Assembly: GCA_028715725.1 (NCBI GenBank)
Contig: JAQURG010000002.1
Coordinates: 115,032-179,031 of the forward strand
Direction: 5' to 3'
DNA from: Methylococcales bacterium
GTDB lineage: Bacteria > Pseudomonadota > Gammaproteobacteria > Methylococcales > Methylomonadaceae
DNA: 64,000 nt
The notes below the pieces were generated by a model, which did no database searches, was not told the DNA's origin, and worked only from the letters and a program-made list of their open reading frames with translations. The position numbers and the translations under genes were made by a program. This document shows, one piece after another, positions 54,306-63,966 of the stretch; the stretch's first letter is position 1, and every line of letters begins with the position of its first letter.

Positions 54306-55922
54306 TTACAAGACCTTAAGAACAACCATAGAGACATCGTCGGCAAAGGAATGGGTGCTGGCGAAGGCCTGAAGCTCCCTGACGATTTTGTTGATAATTT
54401 CTTGCGGAGAATTTGAGCGTCGATTGGCGAAAAGCCGGGCCAGCCGGTCGGCACCGAAAAACTCGCCTTCCGGGTTCTGGGCCTCGGTAATTCCGTCTGT
54501 GTAGAGGAGCACCAGATCTCCTTGACGCAAAACGAGACTTTTTTCCTCGAACTCGATTTCTTTTGTCACACCAAAAATGATCCCCTCGGTATCCAGCTCC
54601 CGGCAAACTGTTTCTCCGACAGGCAATAACAGCGGTCGGTTATGTCCTGCATTGGCATAGCTCAGTTCTCGAGTGACCGGGTTATATTTCATATAGAACA
54701 TGGTGATGAAAAGCTCAGCCCGACTCAGATCGTCATAAAGAAGGGCATTCAGGACACCGAGGATATCTGCCGTTCCCGCTCCTTTTATCAATTTATCCGG
54801 GTCGTTTTGTATAGGCAGTGTACGCAGGGCTTCTGCCTTTAACGAGCTGCGTGTTTCAGCCATAATAAGCGCTGCTCCCATTGAATGTCCCGAGACGTCG
54901 GCAATGACGATTTCGACGGTGTCTTGGCCATAAAAATAATCGAAATAATCTCCGCCAACATGGCTTGCCGGTTGACAAAAACCGGCGATGAGGACACCTT
55001 CAATTTGGAGAGGCAAATCAGGCAAAAGGGAAAGCTGGATTTGTTTGGCGATTTCCAGTTCATGGCGTTCTTCTTCCGCTCGGCGCAATTGTGTCACATC
55101 GGTCTGGACGCCGATGTAATGGGTGAGATTGCCCTGACTATCCAGCACCGGCGAGATGAACAGCTCATTCCAGAAGCTTGCGCCGTCCTTGCGATAGTTC
55201 TTTAAGGTTATCAGGCAGGGTTGCATTTCACACACAGCCTTTTGAATGCTTTTAATTGCTTCAGGATCGGTTTCCGGTCCCTGTAGAATGCGAGGATTGA
55301 GACCTATCAGCTCTTCTCGGCTATAACCTGTCATATGGGCAAAGGCAGGATTAGCGTAGATAATAGGATTATCTGTTTGCCTCGCATCGGTGATGATAAT
55401 GCCGGCGCTGGAGGCCTCAATGGCGCGGTCGCGCAGCAATAACTTTTCTTCGTACCGCTTACGCTCATTGATTTCTGCCTGCAGATTTGCATTAGTTTGC
55501 GCCAATTCGGCGGTGCGGAGCTGAACACGCAGCTCCAATTCGTCACGGATATTCTGCAGCTCTGCCTCGGCGCGTTTTCGTTCAACAATTTCATTTTCCA
55601 GCGTTTTGTTAAGCCGGCGCAGTTCCTTGTTGGCTTCGCGAAAGCCGCGATGGGTCATCTCGAAAGGCGCGAGACTTTCGGCCAAAAATTCCGCCGCCAT
55701 TTGCACAATGCGCAGCGCCTCTTCAAAACTCTTGGCGCGTTCTAAAGTCGATGCCAGCGCCTTTCGATAAATCGACTCCAAATCCAGAACGCCAAGATCA
55801 GCCTCGACTGCCTGACGGCCGAGCATATAAGCACGCTCTAAAGCCACTTCTCCACCTTCGTTCAGATAGGCTTCAAGTCCTGAAGCATAATATTCAGTGA
55901 TGATTTGCAAATTATCCTTCAT
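54306..55922 (-). CDS. PAS-domain SpoIIE-type serine phosphatase (RsbU-like)
   Basis: A 538-residue cytoplasmic phosphatase expected to dephosphorylate a STAS anti-anti-sigma protein. Residues 1-90 are a helical RsbU-N/KaiA-like signalling domain. A coiled coil (about 95-165) leads to a PAS domain (about 165-280) of LOV-like sequence, but NPRILQG stands where flavin-binding LOV has NCRFLQG, so the reactive cysteine is absent. The PP2C domain (about 290-538) keeps GGDYFDYF (323-330), DVSGHSMGAAL (342-352), LLYTDGITE (472-480) and the final DD (528-529), so it should be active. It overlaps the globin gene as ATGA and is translated with it. A fitting STAS target lies at 59570. Confidence 0.92.
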   Translation of the reverse strand: MKDNLQIITEYYASGLEAYLNEGGEVALERAYMLGRQAVEADLGVLDLESIYRKALASTLERAKSFEEALRIVQMAAEFLAESLAPFEMTHRGFREANKELRRLNKTLENEIVERKRAEAELQNIRDELELRVQLRTAELAQTNANLQAEINERKRYEEKLLLRDRAIEASSAGIIITDARQTDNPIIYANPAFAHMTGYSREELIGLNPRILQGPETDPEAIKSIQKAVCEMQPCLITLKNYRKDGASFWNELFISPVLDSQGNLTHYIGVQTDVTQLRRAEEERHELEIAKQIQLSLLPDLPLQIEGVLIAGFCQPASHVGGDYFDYFYGQDTVEIVIADVSGHSMGAALIMAETRSSLKAEALRTLPIQNDPDKLIKGAGTADILGVLNALLYDDLSRAELFITMFYMKYNPVTRELSYANAGHNRPLLLPVGETVCRELDTEGIIFGVTKEIEFEEKSLVLRQGDLVLLYTDGITEAQNPEGEFFGADRLARLFANRRSNSPQEIINKIVRELQAFASTHSFADDVSMVVLKVL

Positions 55923-56761
55923 GGTGCTGAACCCAGGTAGCGAATGACGAGCACCAATGCATCATCGGTAAGCTTGCCGAAGCGGGCCAGAATGCGGTCG
56001 GCTATCTCCTGCACAGGCTGGTGGCGAAGCATCGGATCCCACGGAGATAACCTCATAGCAAAATCACTGGAAATTCCATCGGTAGCAAAAATCAACAGGT
56101 CGCCGGTGGTGACTTCGAGATGAGAGGCATGCAACGGAGGCAATTGATAACCCACTACGCCTCCACGCATTGATAGGGCCTCTTGCGTCGGCAGTTCGCG
56201 CATGGCTTCCCGCTGTTTGCCGATCAGTTGCTCGCGGCGGCTGATGTAGGTATCGATCGCCAGGCCAATGTCCAGAAAAACCACTTTCAGCAAGGAGAGA
56301 TAAGCCCGGAGCGCTTTCCCCGGCTCATTCTTATATTCCTCGAAAAGGTAGTTAGCGACGTTTCTCAGGTAAAAATTATACATCCCCATATATGCTTTAA
56401 CGGGCAGTCCTATTCGCTCGTGAATAGCGCCGATTTTGAGCCTGTCTTCAATGTAGTCTTTATCGTAAGCGCCTTCGGTTAGCCCGGCAAAATAAGCCTT
56501 CTGAGCTTGCTTGACGTGTTCAAGGAGTTTAGGATTTTGAAAAAATGCCCTGGTTTCGTCGAACGAGAGCAGGTGTTTGTAGAATGCTTCGAGGACGGGA
56601 TCGGCATACTCTTGAGCAATCTTCCTGATACTCACGAGTTCCTGGATATCATCATCGCCTAATTCCAGAAAAGCCCTGCGCCTGACAATTTCCGCTTCGT
56701 TAAATCCCAATTCGTCCATCAGAGACTTTTCAGCATTCTGTTTTGTTTCTTCAGTCATCAT
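55919..56761 (-). CDS. globin-coupled sensor fused to the C-terminal half of a PP2C phosphatase
   Basis: A 280-residue protein. Residues about 25-180 are a protoglobin/globin-sensor domain with the proximal-histidine motif AIHERIGLP (His115). Residues about 198-277 match only the C-terminal half of RsbX-type PP2C phosphatases: MRGGVVGYQLP, LLIFATDG (TDG 227-229), TDDALVLVIRYLG (DD 266-267). The N-terminal PP2C half, with the first metal-binding aspartate and glycine motif, is missing. So it probably senses oxygen or another gas and regulates by binding, or needs a partner subunit. The start is ATG 56761 with GGAGG five bases before. It is the first gene of a pair with the SpoIIE phosphatase. 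Confidence 0.85.
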   Translation of the reverse strand: MMTEETKQNAEKSLMDELGFNEAEIVRRRAFLELGDDDIQELVSIRKIAQEYADPVLEAFYKHLLSFDETRAFFQNPKLLEHVKQAQKAYFAGLTEGAYDKDYIEDRLKIGAIHERIGLPVKAYMGMYNFYLRNVANYLFEEYKNEPGKALRAYLSLLKVVFLDIGLAIDTYISRREQLIGKQREAMRELPTQEALSMRGGVVGYQLPPLHASHLEVTTGDLLIFATDGISSDFAMRLSPWDPMLRHQPVQEIADRILARFGKLTDDALVLVIRYLGSAP

Positions 56762-56996
56762 TGTGTCCTCCGGCTCCTTATGCGCACATTCCGGGCGCAT
56801 GCAGTTATTATGGGTAGGTCATCAATAGCGGATGTCAATTTCTAGCGCTTTATCCTATTCCTGTCAAGAACGAAAGGCGGTAGATGATCTTGCGGGGAAA
56901 ATAATATAAGATTTAAATACATCAATTTTTCAACTGGTCAGTTAGCCGGTAGTTGTTAAGTTAACTATTGCCCCCATACGCAACGGAGAAAATTTT

Positions 56997-59450
56997 ATGT
57001 CCCCGAAGACCATGAGCCTGCAGGAAAATCGTTCAGCTCTCGTTGAACGCATACGCCATAATGCCCGCTATGTGCTGGGTATCGGTGATGATGAATTGAC
57101 GAATCGGGAAGCCTTCGAAGCAATCGCGCGCACACTAAGAGAAACACTGATTGACGGCATGCTGGATACCGAGGCAAGATATAAGGATCAAGGCGTAAAA
57201 CGGCTTTATTACCTATCCATGGAATTTCTGATAGGCAGATCACTCGGCAATAGTCTTTACAACCTGGGACTGCTGGAAATTTGCCGGGATGCTCTGTCGG
57301 ATATAGGCATAGATCTTGAAGAAGTACGTCAATCTGAACCGGATGCGGCATTGGGAAATGGCGGACTGGGCCGTCTGGCCGCCTGTTTCCTGGATTCAAT
57401 CGCCAGTCTCGACCTCGCCGGTTACGGCTACGGACTCTTGTATGAATTCGGCTTGTTCCGGCAGGAAATCCGCAATGGCTATCAGACGGAAAAGCCGGAT
57501 CACTGGAATGCTTTGGGATCGCCCTGGCTGATTGAGCGGCCCGAGGAAGCCTGTATCGTGCCGATTTATGGACACATCGAAAATGGACTCGATGCAGCCG
57601 GAAGCTATAATCCGATGTGGCTGGACTGGCAAGTGCTGGTAGGCGTGCCTTCCGACTTGCCGGTACCGGGCTATGGCGGGCATACGATCAATTTTCTGAG
57701 GCTTTATTCGGCTCGTTCGTCTCAGGACTTCGACATGCAAATATTCAATGAAGGCGATTATTTGCGCGCCGTGAAGCAGAAAATTTCTTCTGAAACCGTC
57801 TCCAAGATTCTCTATCCTGCGGACACGGTGCAAAGCGGCAAGGAACTTCGATTGCTGCAGGAATATTTTCTCGTGGCTTGCACATTGCGAGACATTTTCC
57901 GGCGTTACAAGAAAGAATACGGCGATCATGCCATAGCCTCACTTTCCAAAAAAGTCGCAATACAGCTAAATGACACTCATCCTGCGCTGGCGGTCGCCGA
58001 ACTGATGCGCATGCTGGTCGATGAAGAGTATCTTGAATGGGATGAGGCCTGGGAACTGACCCAGGCGATGTTAGGCTATACCAACCATACACTGCTTCCT
58101 GAAGCTTTGGAAAAGTGGCCGGTGCCGCTATTAGAAAAGGTCTTGCCGCGCCACCTGCAAATTATTTTTGAAATCAATCAGCGTTTTCTGGCGCAAGTTG
58201 AAGCACGCTGGCCCGGCGATACCAAAAAGTTAGCGCGAGTATCAATTATCGAGGAAGGCGAAACCAAACAGGTGCGCATGGCAAATTTGGCGATTGTCGG
58301 CAGCCATTCGGTAAATGGGGTCGCGAAGCTGCATTCGGATTTACTTGTAAAAAATCTGGTGCCGGACTTTTTTGCGCTTTGGCCGGAAAGATTCAACAAC
58401 AAAACAAATGGAGTAACGCCCAGGCGCTGGCTGCTGAAAGCCAATCCTGGGCTGGCGAGCCTGATTTCAGAAACTGTCGGCGAGCAATGGATTACCAATC
58501 TTGACGAATTGCGAAGCCTGGAACACTACGCCGACGATCCGTCATTCAGAACGGTGTTTCTTGATGTAAAACAGAGCAACAAACGTCAGTTGGCGAAAAC
58601 AATATGGTCGACAAACCGGGTGCATGTGGATCCGTTGGCGCTGTTCGATATCCATGTCAAGCGCATTCACGAGTACAAGCGGCAACTCCTGAACCTGATG
58701 CATATCATCTACCTGTACCTTACCCTCGTCGAAGATGGCGGACAATTGCTGACGCCGCGTGTGTGTATCTTTGCAGGCAAAGCTGCACCGGGATATTGGG
58801 CCGCCAAGCAGATCATCAAACTTATTAACAATGTCGCGCAGCGTATCAACAACGATCAGCGCGTTCGCGGCCAACTCAAGGTTGTTTTTATCCCCGACTA
58901 TCGCGTTTCACTGGCAGAAAGTATTATTCCGGCGGCTGATTTGTCAGAGCAGATTTCAACCGCAGGCATGGAGGCTTCCGGCACCGGCAATATGAAACTG
59001 GCAATGAACGGCGCTTTGACGATAGGCACACTGGATGGTGCCAACATCGAAATTCTTGAAGAGGTTGGGGATGATAACATTTACATCTTCGGCCTGAAGG
59101 CTGAAGAAATTCTGCACTTGCGCCAACACAGCCGCTATAGGCCTGAAGAATATTACATTCATAGTGAGCGCGTGAAGCGCGTAATGAACGCAATCAAAGG
59201 CGAGCTATTCTGCCCCGGAGAGCCCGGTCTTTTTGAATGGATATTCAAAGCGCTGGTTCATCAAGGCGACTATTATTTCCACTTGGCGGATTTTGACGCC
59301 TATGTCGATGCTCAAACCCAGGCAGCCGCAGATTTTTCGCAACCGGCGCTGTGGGCGCGAAAAGCTATTATGAATGTGGCCCGAATGGGCAAGTTTTCCA
59401 GTGATCGCACCATTCGGGAATACGCACGGGAAATATGGGACATGTTATAG
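56997..59450 (+). CDS. glgP: glycogen phosphorylase
   Basis: An 817-residue GT35 phosphorylase releasing glucose-1-phosphate from glycogen. N-terminal SMEFLIGRSL, ALGNGGLGRLAACFLDS and GYGLLYEFG segments and the pyridoxal-phosphate site EASGTGNMKLAMNG (lysine about 667) followed by GTLDGANIEI are all intact. It is full length. It is divergent from the globin-sensor operon (235 bases apart) and followed after 119 bases by a STAS gene on the same strand. That placement among partner-switching genes is unusual and may tie glycogen breakdown to their signal. Other glg genes are absent from the window. Confidence 0.97.
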   Translation: MSPKTMSLQENRSALVERIRHNARYVLGIGDDELTNREAFEAIARTLRETLIDGMLDTEARYKDQGVKRLYYLSMEFLIGRSLGNSLYNLGLLEICRDALSDIGIDLEEVRQSEPDAALGNGGLGRLAACFLDSIASLDLAGYGYGLLYEFGLFRQEIRNGYQTEKPDHWNALGSPWLIERPEEACIVPIYGHIENGLDAAGSYNPMWLDWQVLVGVPSDLPVPGYGGHTINFLRLYSARSSQDFDMQIFNEGDYLRAVKQKISSETVSKILYPADTVQSGKELRLLQEYFLVACTLRDIFRRYKKEYGDHAIASLSKKVAIQLNDTHPALAVAELMRMLVDEEYLEWDEAWELTQAMLGYTNHTLLPEALEKWPVPLLEKVLPRHLQIIFEINQRFLAQVEARWPGDTKKLARVSIIEEGETKQVRMANLAIVGSHSVNGVAKLHSDLLVKNLVPDFFALWPERFNNKTNGVTPRRWLLKANPGLASLISETVGEQWITNLDELRSLEHYADDPSFRTVFLDVKQSNKRQLAKTIWSTNRVHVDPLALFDIHVKRIHEYKRQLLNLMHIIYLYLTLVEDGGQLLTPRVCIFAGKAAPGYWAAKQIIKLINNVAQRINNDQRVRGQLKVVFIPDYRVSLAESIIPAADLSEQISTAGMEASGTGNMKLAMNGALTIGTLDGANIEILEEVGDDNIYIFGLKAEEILHLRQHSRYRPEEYYIHSERVKRVMNAIKGELFCPGEPGLFEWIFKALVHQGDYYFHLADFDAYVDAQTQAAADFSQPALWARKAIMNVARMGKFSSDRTIREYAREIWDML

Positions 59451-59569
59451 TCATTTTCTGACAGAAAACTTTTTTGGGCACCCCTGGCCGGCTAAAGCCA
59501 GATTATTCTGTGAACTAACTGAGACAGGAATTGATCCATGAATAGAGACGGAAGTAAAAGGAAATTGAA

Positions 59570-59935
59570 ATGAAATTTGACGAATGGCAAGAACAAGAAG
59601 CGATGGTCATCAGACCGATAGAGCAACGTCTGGACTCATACGTAGCTGAGGAACTCAAGGTTCATATGAAAAACATCGTCCATAACGGTCATATGCAAAT
59701 TATCCTCGACCTGAGCGATGTTGAGTTCGTCGATAGCAGTGGACTGGGCGCCATTATCGCCACGATGATAGCGTTGCGTCCACAAGGCAGATTGATGGTC
59801 TGCAATGTCAACGATAATGTACTCGCCTTATTCCGACTGACCCGAATCGATCGGGTTATTCCGGTGATGGACAATGCTGACGAGGCACTCCGGGCCATGT
59901 CCGGTAGTGACTTAACCATAACAAAGCAGACATAA
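59570..59935 (+). CDS. STAS anti-sigma factor antagonist (SpoIIAA/RsbV-like)
   Basis: A 121-residue single STAS domain. The phosphorylation loop VDSSGLG (Ser56/Ser57) matches SpoIIAA/RsbV, where an anti-sigma kinase adds phosphate and a SpoIIE/RsbU phosphatase removes it. The sequence LDLSDVEFVDSSGLGAI is typical. AAAAGGAAA lies before the ATG. The matching phosphatases are at 54306 and 55919. The kinase that should link them is not in the window. The 236 bases after it to hsdR hold no convincing gene. Confidence 0.92.
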   Translation: MKFDEWQEQEAMVIRPIEQRLDSYVAEELKVHMKNIVHNGHMQIILDLSDVEFVDSSGLGAIIATMIALRPQGRLMVCNVNDNVLALFRLTRIDRVIPVMDNADEALRAMSGSDLTITKQT

Positions 59936-60171
59936 TCGATGACCAGGAAGCTATTAATATTTAAAACTCTGAATTTGATCCGTCAGATTCAAAATATTTG
60001 TTTGAATTGAACCTGACACTGACGGTCGCAGTTGTGCCAGGAGCCGACACTCGCTTTTTTGGGCATGCGTCAGGTATAAGCCAGAGAGCAGCCATTCAAC
60101 GCCTCAAACACCGGCCCAGCTTTGCTGCGTCTGAGTGCTTTGACTTGTTGTACAGTGAAAGTGCTGGTGTG

Positions 60172-63100
60172 CTACAAATCAAAGCCACCGCTAATAATAA
60201 AATCCTGAAGCAATTTATCGATTTTCATATTCACCTTGAAAAGTGAAATACCAGCGCCTTCCTGTTCTTCAAAATAAGCCTTGGCTTTGGCTTTATCAAC
60301 GCAGTTTTTCAAATCATCAAAGCGGCCAAATTCGTTGATATTGCCTTCTGTTACTCCGGCATTCATCATGCGGCTTAACTTGCTTTTAAATGCGGCGATG
60401 TTTTCGTGTTGTATGCTGCCAAGTACGTTAACAACTTCATTAATTTGCGCAATTTTAGCGGCAGCCAGATATTCCGTTATGTACTCTCTGAAGGTTTTCC
60501 CCTCTTCCGGTTTAACATCACCGCGCTGCACATCATTAAGAAAAATATTGGCGAACTTTTGCTCTTCCTGGGTGAGGGTTGCAAAAGATTTATGCAACTC
60601 ATCGACTGTTTTTTGAATATCGTTGCTGCTTGCATCGTCTTTTTGAATCGTCTTCAGGTATTTCTCAAAGCGGGAATTCATATAATCCGTGTCGATTTTC
60701 CCAGTGTCTATTTCCGTTAAGTGGCCCGATATTTCAAACGGCACTTCATCAAAACCGCCACCTCCGCCGCCACTGGATAATTCTCTATAACGTAACGCCA
60801 ATATCAAATAGGTATTTTCATCAAGATTTAGCGTCACTTCAGTTTTTTGCTTACCTTTGCCAAAAAAGTAGCTTAGCTTGCTCCAAATAAACCCCTGGAT
60901 CTTGGCCGCTTCCAAATAGTCATTTAAGCTCTTAAACAGTTTTGCAAATTGGCCGCATACCGATGAATCAGCCGGCAATTTTTCAAAATTATTAATCCCG
61001 GCATTATCAAACAGCTCCACAATGTCATCATAAATGGCATTCATTTTTTTCAAATTATTGGGCAGTTTATCCACAAAAAGCCCGACGGGTTTATCCCCGG
61101 AATAGAGCTTGACCGCATCGTTGATATTGCGCTCCATGCTGTGCGGGTAACGATAATAACGAACAGTGCCAAAGGGTTTTTCGTGTTCAATGTAAAGGCG
61201 ATTAGTCCGAGAAAAGGCTTGTATAATATTTTCATACTTAAGCACCTTATCCAGATACAGCGTATTCAACCATTTAGAGTCAAAACCCGTCAGCATTTGG
61301 TCAACCACAATCAACAGATCAATTTGTTGCTCCGGTGTTTTTTCGATACGCAAATACGGTTTTTTATGGGCGAGTCGTGCGGCAATGTCTTTTTTAAATT
61401 TAGCGTGATTAGCCAAGGTGAAATCCTGACCATATTGCGCGTTATAGTCCGTCATAATTTCGACTAAACCATCCTGTTTAAACTTTGTATTACCCGTATA
61501 GCTACTGCCTTCATCAATATGTGGGTCAAAAAGGGCGCTTACTTTTAATGACGGTTTAGCTTGTTTTGACAGGCGATAATACGCAATCGCTTCTGGAATA
61601 CTGCTGGTGGCGAAAATGGCGTGGAATTTACTGTTTTGGCTAAGATTCGTCCAATTTTCAAGAATATCCCTAACCACCATTTCTTGGTGTTCAGTACGGG
61701 TATATTGCGATATGGGCACGTCATCTTCAATACCTTTCACATACTTGCCATTGGATTCCGTGTGCCCAGCCATGTCCACTTTACGCATGGTGTGATTAAA
61801 CACCTCTTTTTTCCTAGGGTCTGCCAAAGCTTCGCTTTCGGTCGTCGCTTTGGCTTTTAGCAGCGCCACTGCTCTTCTTAAATCTTTATCTTTATAGGTC
61901 ATCACCTTATACGGATCGAAGCCCAGTACATTTTTATCGCCGATGCCGTCGGCAATGCTGTAGCGGTGCAGTTCGTTACCAAACACGGTTGAAGTGGTGT
62001 TGCGTTTCTTTTGGTTTTCTTCCTGAATCGGCGTACCCGTAAAGCCAAAAAACAGCGCCGCAGGAAAGGTTTGTTTAATGGAGATCAGCATATCGCCAAA
62101 GGTGGAGCGATGGGCTTCATCAATGATAAACACCAGCCGCCGGTTGTTGATCAGCGCAATATCGTGGCTTTGAAAACTCACGCCCTCGTCATTGGCCTCT
62201 TCTTTGATATTACTCATTTTTTGAATCGAGCTGACAATCAAGGTATCGGCGGGGTCGGTGCTTTTGAGCTTGGTGATCAATACGCCCGTATTTTCGGTGG
62301 CCTGCACCGTTTCGCCATCCCCCGCAAAGCCTTGATACTCTTGCAGGGATTGCACGCCCAGCTCGATTCGATCCATTAAAAAAACCACTTTATCGGCGTC
62401 TTTCGAGTGGGCGATAAGCTGCGCCGATTTAAAGCTGGTCATGGTTTTGCCGGAGCCCGTGGTATGCCACACATACCCGCCCAAACGGTCTTTATCGCCC
62501 CAGTTGGTTTTGGAAACCTTGTCCGAGATGGCGTTGGCGGCATAGTATTGGTAGCTGCGCATCACTTTGAGCACACCGTCGGAGCCATCGGCCACGGTGT
62601 AAAAACCAATCAGCTGGTGCGCCATCGGGATCGACAAAAAGCGCGAGGCGATGCCTTTCCAATCGTTAATAGGCTCGTTATCAAAATCGGCCCAGTGAAA
62701 GTAAAAATCTTTATTAAATTTGCCGTCCATTCCGGGGTTGGCAAAGTAGACCGTCTCTTTCGGTTCTATGGCGACAAACACCTGCACCAAGGCAAACAAA
62801 CCGGTAAATACTCCCTCGGCGGAATATTTTTCGATTTGGTTGTAGGCATGGCTGACTGGCACGCCGCTACGCTTAAGCTCTATATGAATGAGCGGCATGC
62901 CGTTAATCAACAACATTAAATCGCCGCGGCGGTCGTTGAGTATATGGGAGCTTTTGGCAAACCTCGGTTGCTGCACCATTTGGTAGCGGCTTTGCCCAGC
63001 GGCTATCTCCTGGCGGTCGTAAATTTTCAGGCTGATTTCTTTGCCCAGGTGCAAGGGGTCATTGGGGTTATCGCGGGTAATGGCGACGGTTTTGCCATTA

Positions 63101-63348
63101 ATAAAACCGTTAAGTTTAAGCGGGGTTTTTAACTCGCGTATTTGCTCGACAATCTGCTGCATTTCAGTATCGCTTAGCGGCACATCGTTGAGGCGGTCAA
63201 TGTCGCGATTGTTTTGAAATAAAATTGCCGCCCAGTTTTGCAGCAAATCCGCTTCGGTCGGTTTTTTTAATATTTCACTTTCCCAACCTTTATTTTTTAA
63301 CTCGTCGATAAAGGCCGTTTCAAAAGCGGCTTCGCTGATGAATGTCAT
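60172..63348 (-). CDS. hsdR: type I restriction enzyme, R (motor/nuclease) subunit
   Basis: A 1058-residue HsdR. The N-terminal nuclease has the PD-(D/E)xK set Asp143, Glu157, Lys159 (HIELKRSG). Helicase motor 1 follows with GSGKT (298-302) and IIDEAHRS (about 394), then motor 2 with MLTGFDSKWLNTLYLDK and QAFSRTNR patterns. A long helical C-terminus for complex contacts carries a Gly run in SSGGGGGGFDE. The start is ATG 63348 with GAGG upstream; the frame is open for 66 more codons, but that part is REP-repeat DNA and antisense to another gene. hsdM and hsdS are not seen and should lie beyond the right edge or be lost. Confidence 0.95.
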   Translation of the reverse strand: MTFISEAAFETAFIDELKNKGWESEILKKPTEADLLQNWAAILFQNNRDIDRLNDVPLSDTEMQQIVEQIRELKTPLKLNGFINGKTVAITRDNPNDPLHLGKEISLKIYDRQEIAAGQSRYQMVQQPRFAKSSHILNDRRGDLMLLINGMPLIHIELKRSGVPVSHAYNQIEKYSAEGVFTGLFALVQVFVAIEPKETVYFANPGMDGKFNKDFYFHWADFDNEPINDWKGIASRFLSIPMAHQLIGFYTVADGSDGVLKVMRSYQYYAANAISDKVSKTNWGDKDRLGGYVWHTTGSGKTMTSFKSAQLIAHSKDADKVVFLMDRIELGVQSLQEYQGFAGDGETVQATENTGVLITKLKSTDPADTLIVSSIQKMSNIKEEANDEGVSFQSHDIALINNRRLVFIIDEAHRSTFGDMLISIKQTFPAALFFGFTGTPIQEENQKKRNTTSTVFGNELHRYSIADGIGDKNVLGFDPYKVMTYKDKDLRRAVALLKAKATTESEALADPRKKEVFNHTMRKVDMAGHTESNGKYVKGIEDDVPISQYTRTEHQEMVVRDILENWTNLSQNSKFHAIFATSSIPEAIAYYRLSKQAKPSLKVSALFDPHIDEGSSYTGNTKFKQDGLVEIMTDYNAQYGQDFTLANHAKFKKDIAARLAHKKPYLRIEKTPEQQIDLLIVVDQMLTGFDSKWLNTLYLDKVLKYENIIQAFSRTNRLYIEHEKPFGTVRYYRYPHSMERNINDAVKLYSGDKPVGLFVDKLPNNLKKMNAIYDDIVELFDNAGINNFEKLPADSSVCGQFAKLFKSLNDYLEAAKIQGFIWSKLSYFFGKGKQKTEVTLNLDENTYLILALRYRELSSGGGGGGFDEVPFEISGHLTEIDTGKIDTDYMNSRFEKYLKTIQKDDASSNDIQKTVDELHKSFATLTQEEQKFANIFLNDVQRGDVKPEEGKTFREYITEYLAAAKIAQINEVVNVLGSIQHENIAAFKSKLSRMMNAGVTEGNINEFGRFDDLKNCVDKAKAKAYFEEQEGAGISLFKVNMKIDKLLQDFIISGGFDL

Positions 63349-63380
63349 TTGTTTGTCCTCATTATTGTTGGCTCTCGCAC

Positions 63381-63414
63381 AACCTCGTTCCCACGCTCCT
63401 GCGTGGGAATGCAT
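63381..63414 (+). repeat. REP element, left copy
   Basis: A 34-base palindromic repeat whose inner part forms a TTCCCACGC / GCGTGGGAA hairpin. It is the reverse complement of the copy at 63967-64000 with one mismatch, and sits eight bases past the 3' end of the transposase gene. Confidence 0.85.
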
Positions 63415-63421
63415 ATCAGGC

Positions 63422-63952
63422 TCACCATTGTCTACAAATCTCCAATAACCCCGCTTGCCCTGCATAATCCCTTGCGCTCGAATAACGCCAATGAACGGCT
63501 TCATCAACATACCCGCGTTTAACCGGGTTTTGGTGAATATAATCAATTTTCTGTCGCATCATTGCGTCATTTTGAATCAATTCAGGGTGAACACCTTCCT
63601 GCCAAAACTGATAAGCGCGGTCATTTTTATGCGCTTTTTTATAAAACGCTAACTGCTCTAAAATCTGCCTTACATTATTGTTTGCAAGATACTGAATCAT
63701 CTGTTTTGCCGTGTAAGATTTAAAACGCGAAATATCCCGATCCAACGCATTGCTTTGAACAACAAGGTGGCAATGATTTTCCAGCACAACATAGGCGTAC
63801 ACTTTCAAGCCTTCTTGAGATAAGAACCTTAATGAGTCTAGTAAAATGTCAACGGCTTCTTTGCGAGTAAACACAGGAATCCAATGCAGCACGGTGAGTG
63901 TAATAAAGTGCGGTTGTTTAGGGTCTGTGATTGTATAACGGCTTCTACCCAT
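63422..63952 (-). CDS. REP-associated tyrosine transposase (RAYT, Y1/IS200-like)
   Basis: A 176-residue single-domain HUH transposase of the RAYT/TnpA-REP family. It has ITLTVLHWIPVFTR near the start, the His-x-His metal motif in ENHCHLVVQ (His60 and His62) and the likely catalytic Tyr80 in KSYTAKQ. The C-terminus HQNPVKRGYVDEAVHWRYSS is diagnostic. Such enzymes nick and join single-stranded REP sequences and are thought to spread REPs through genomes. Here the gene is bracketed by inverted REPs, the expected setting, and lies directly upstream of hsdR on the same strand. Confidence 0.95.
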   Translation of the reverse strand: MGRSRYTITDPKQPHFITLTVLHWIPVFTRKEAVDILLDSLRFLSQEGLKVYAYVVLENHCHLVVQSNALDRDISRFKSYTAKQMIQYLANNNVRQILEQLAFYKKAHKNDRAYQFWQEGVHPELIQNDAMMRQKIDYIHQNPVKRGYVDEAVHWRYSSARDYAGQAGLLEICRQW

Positions 63953-63966
63953 TTATTTTACTCCGT

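Noticed and set aside
55290..55340. Blue-light LOV photoreceptor call for the PAS domain of the phosphatase
   Set aside because: The adduct-forming cysteine is replaced by proline, so photochemistry of the LOV type is not expected.
59998..60246. 82-codon frame after the STAS gene
   Set aside because: It overlaps the 3' end of hsdR on the other strand, has no ribosome site and no recognisable family.
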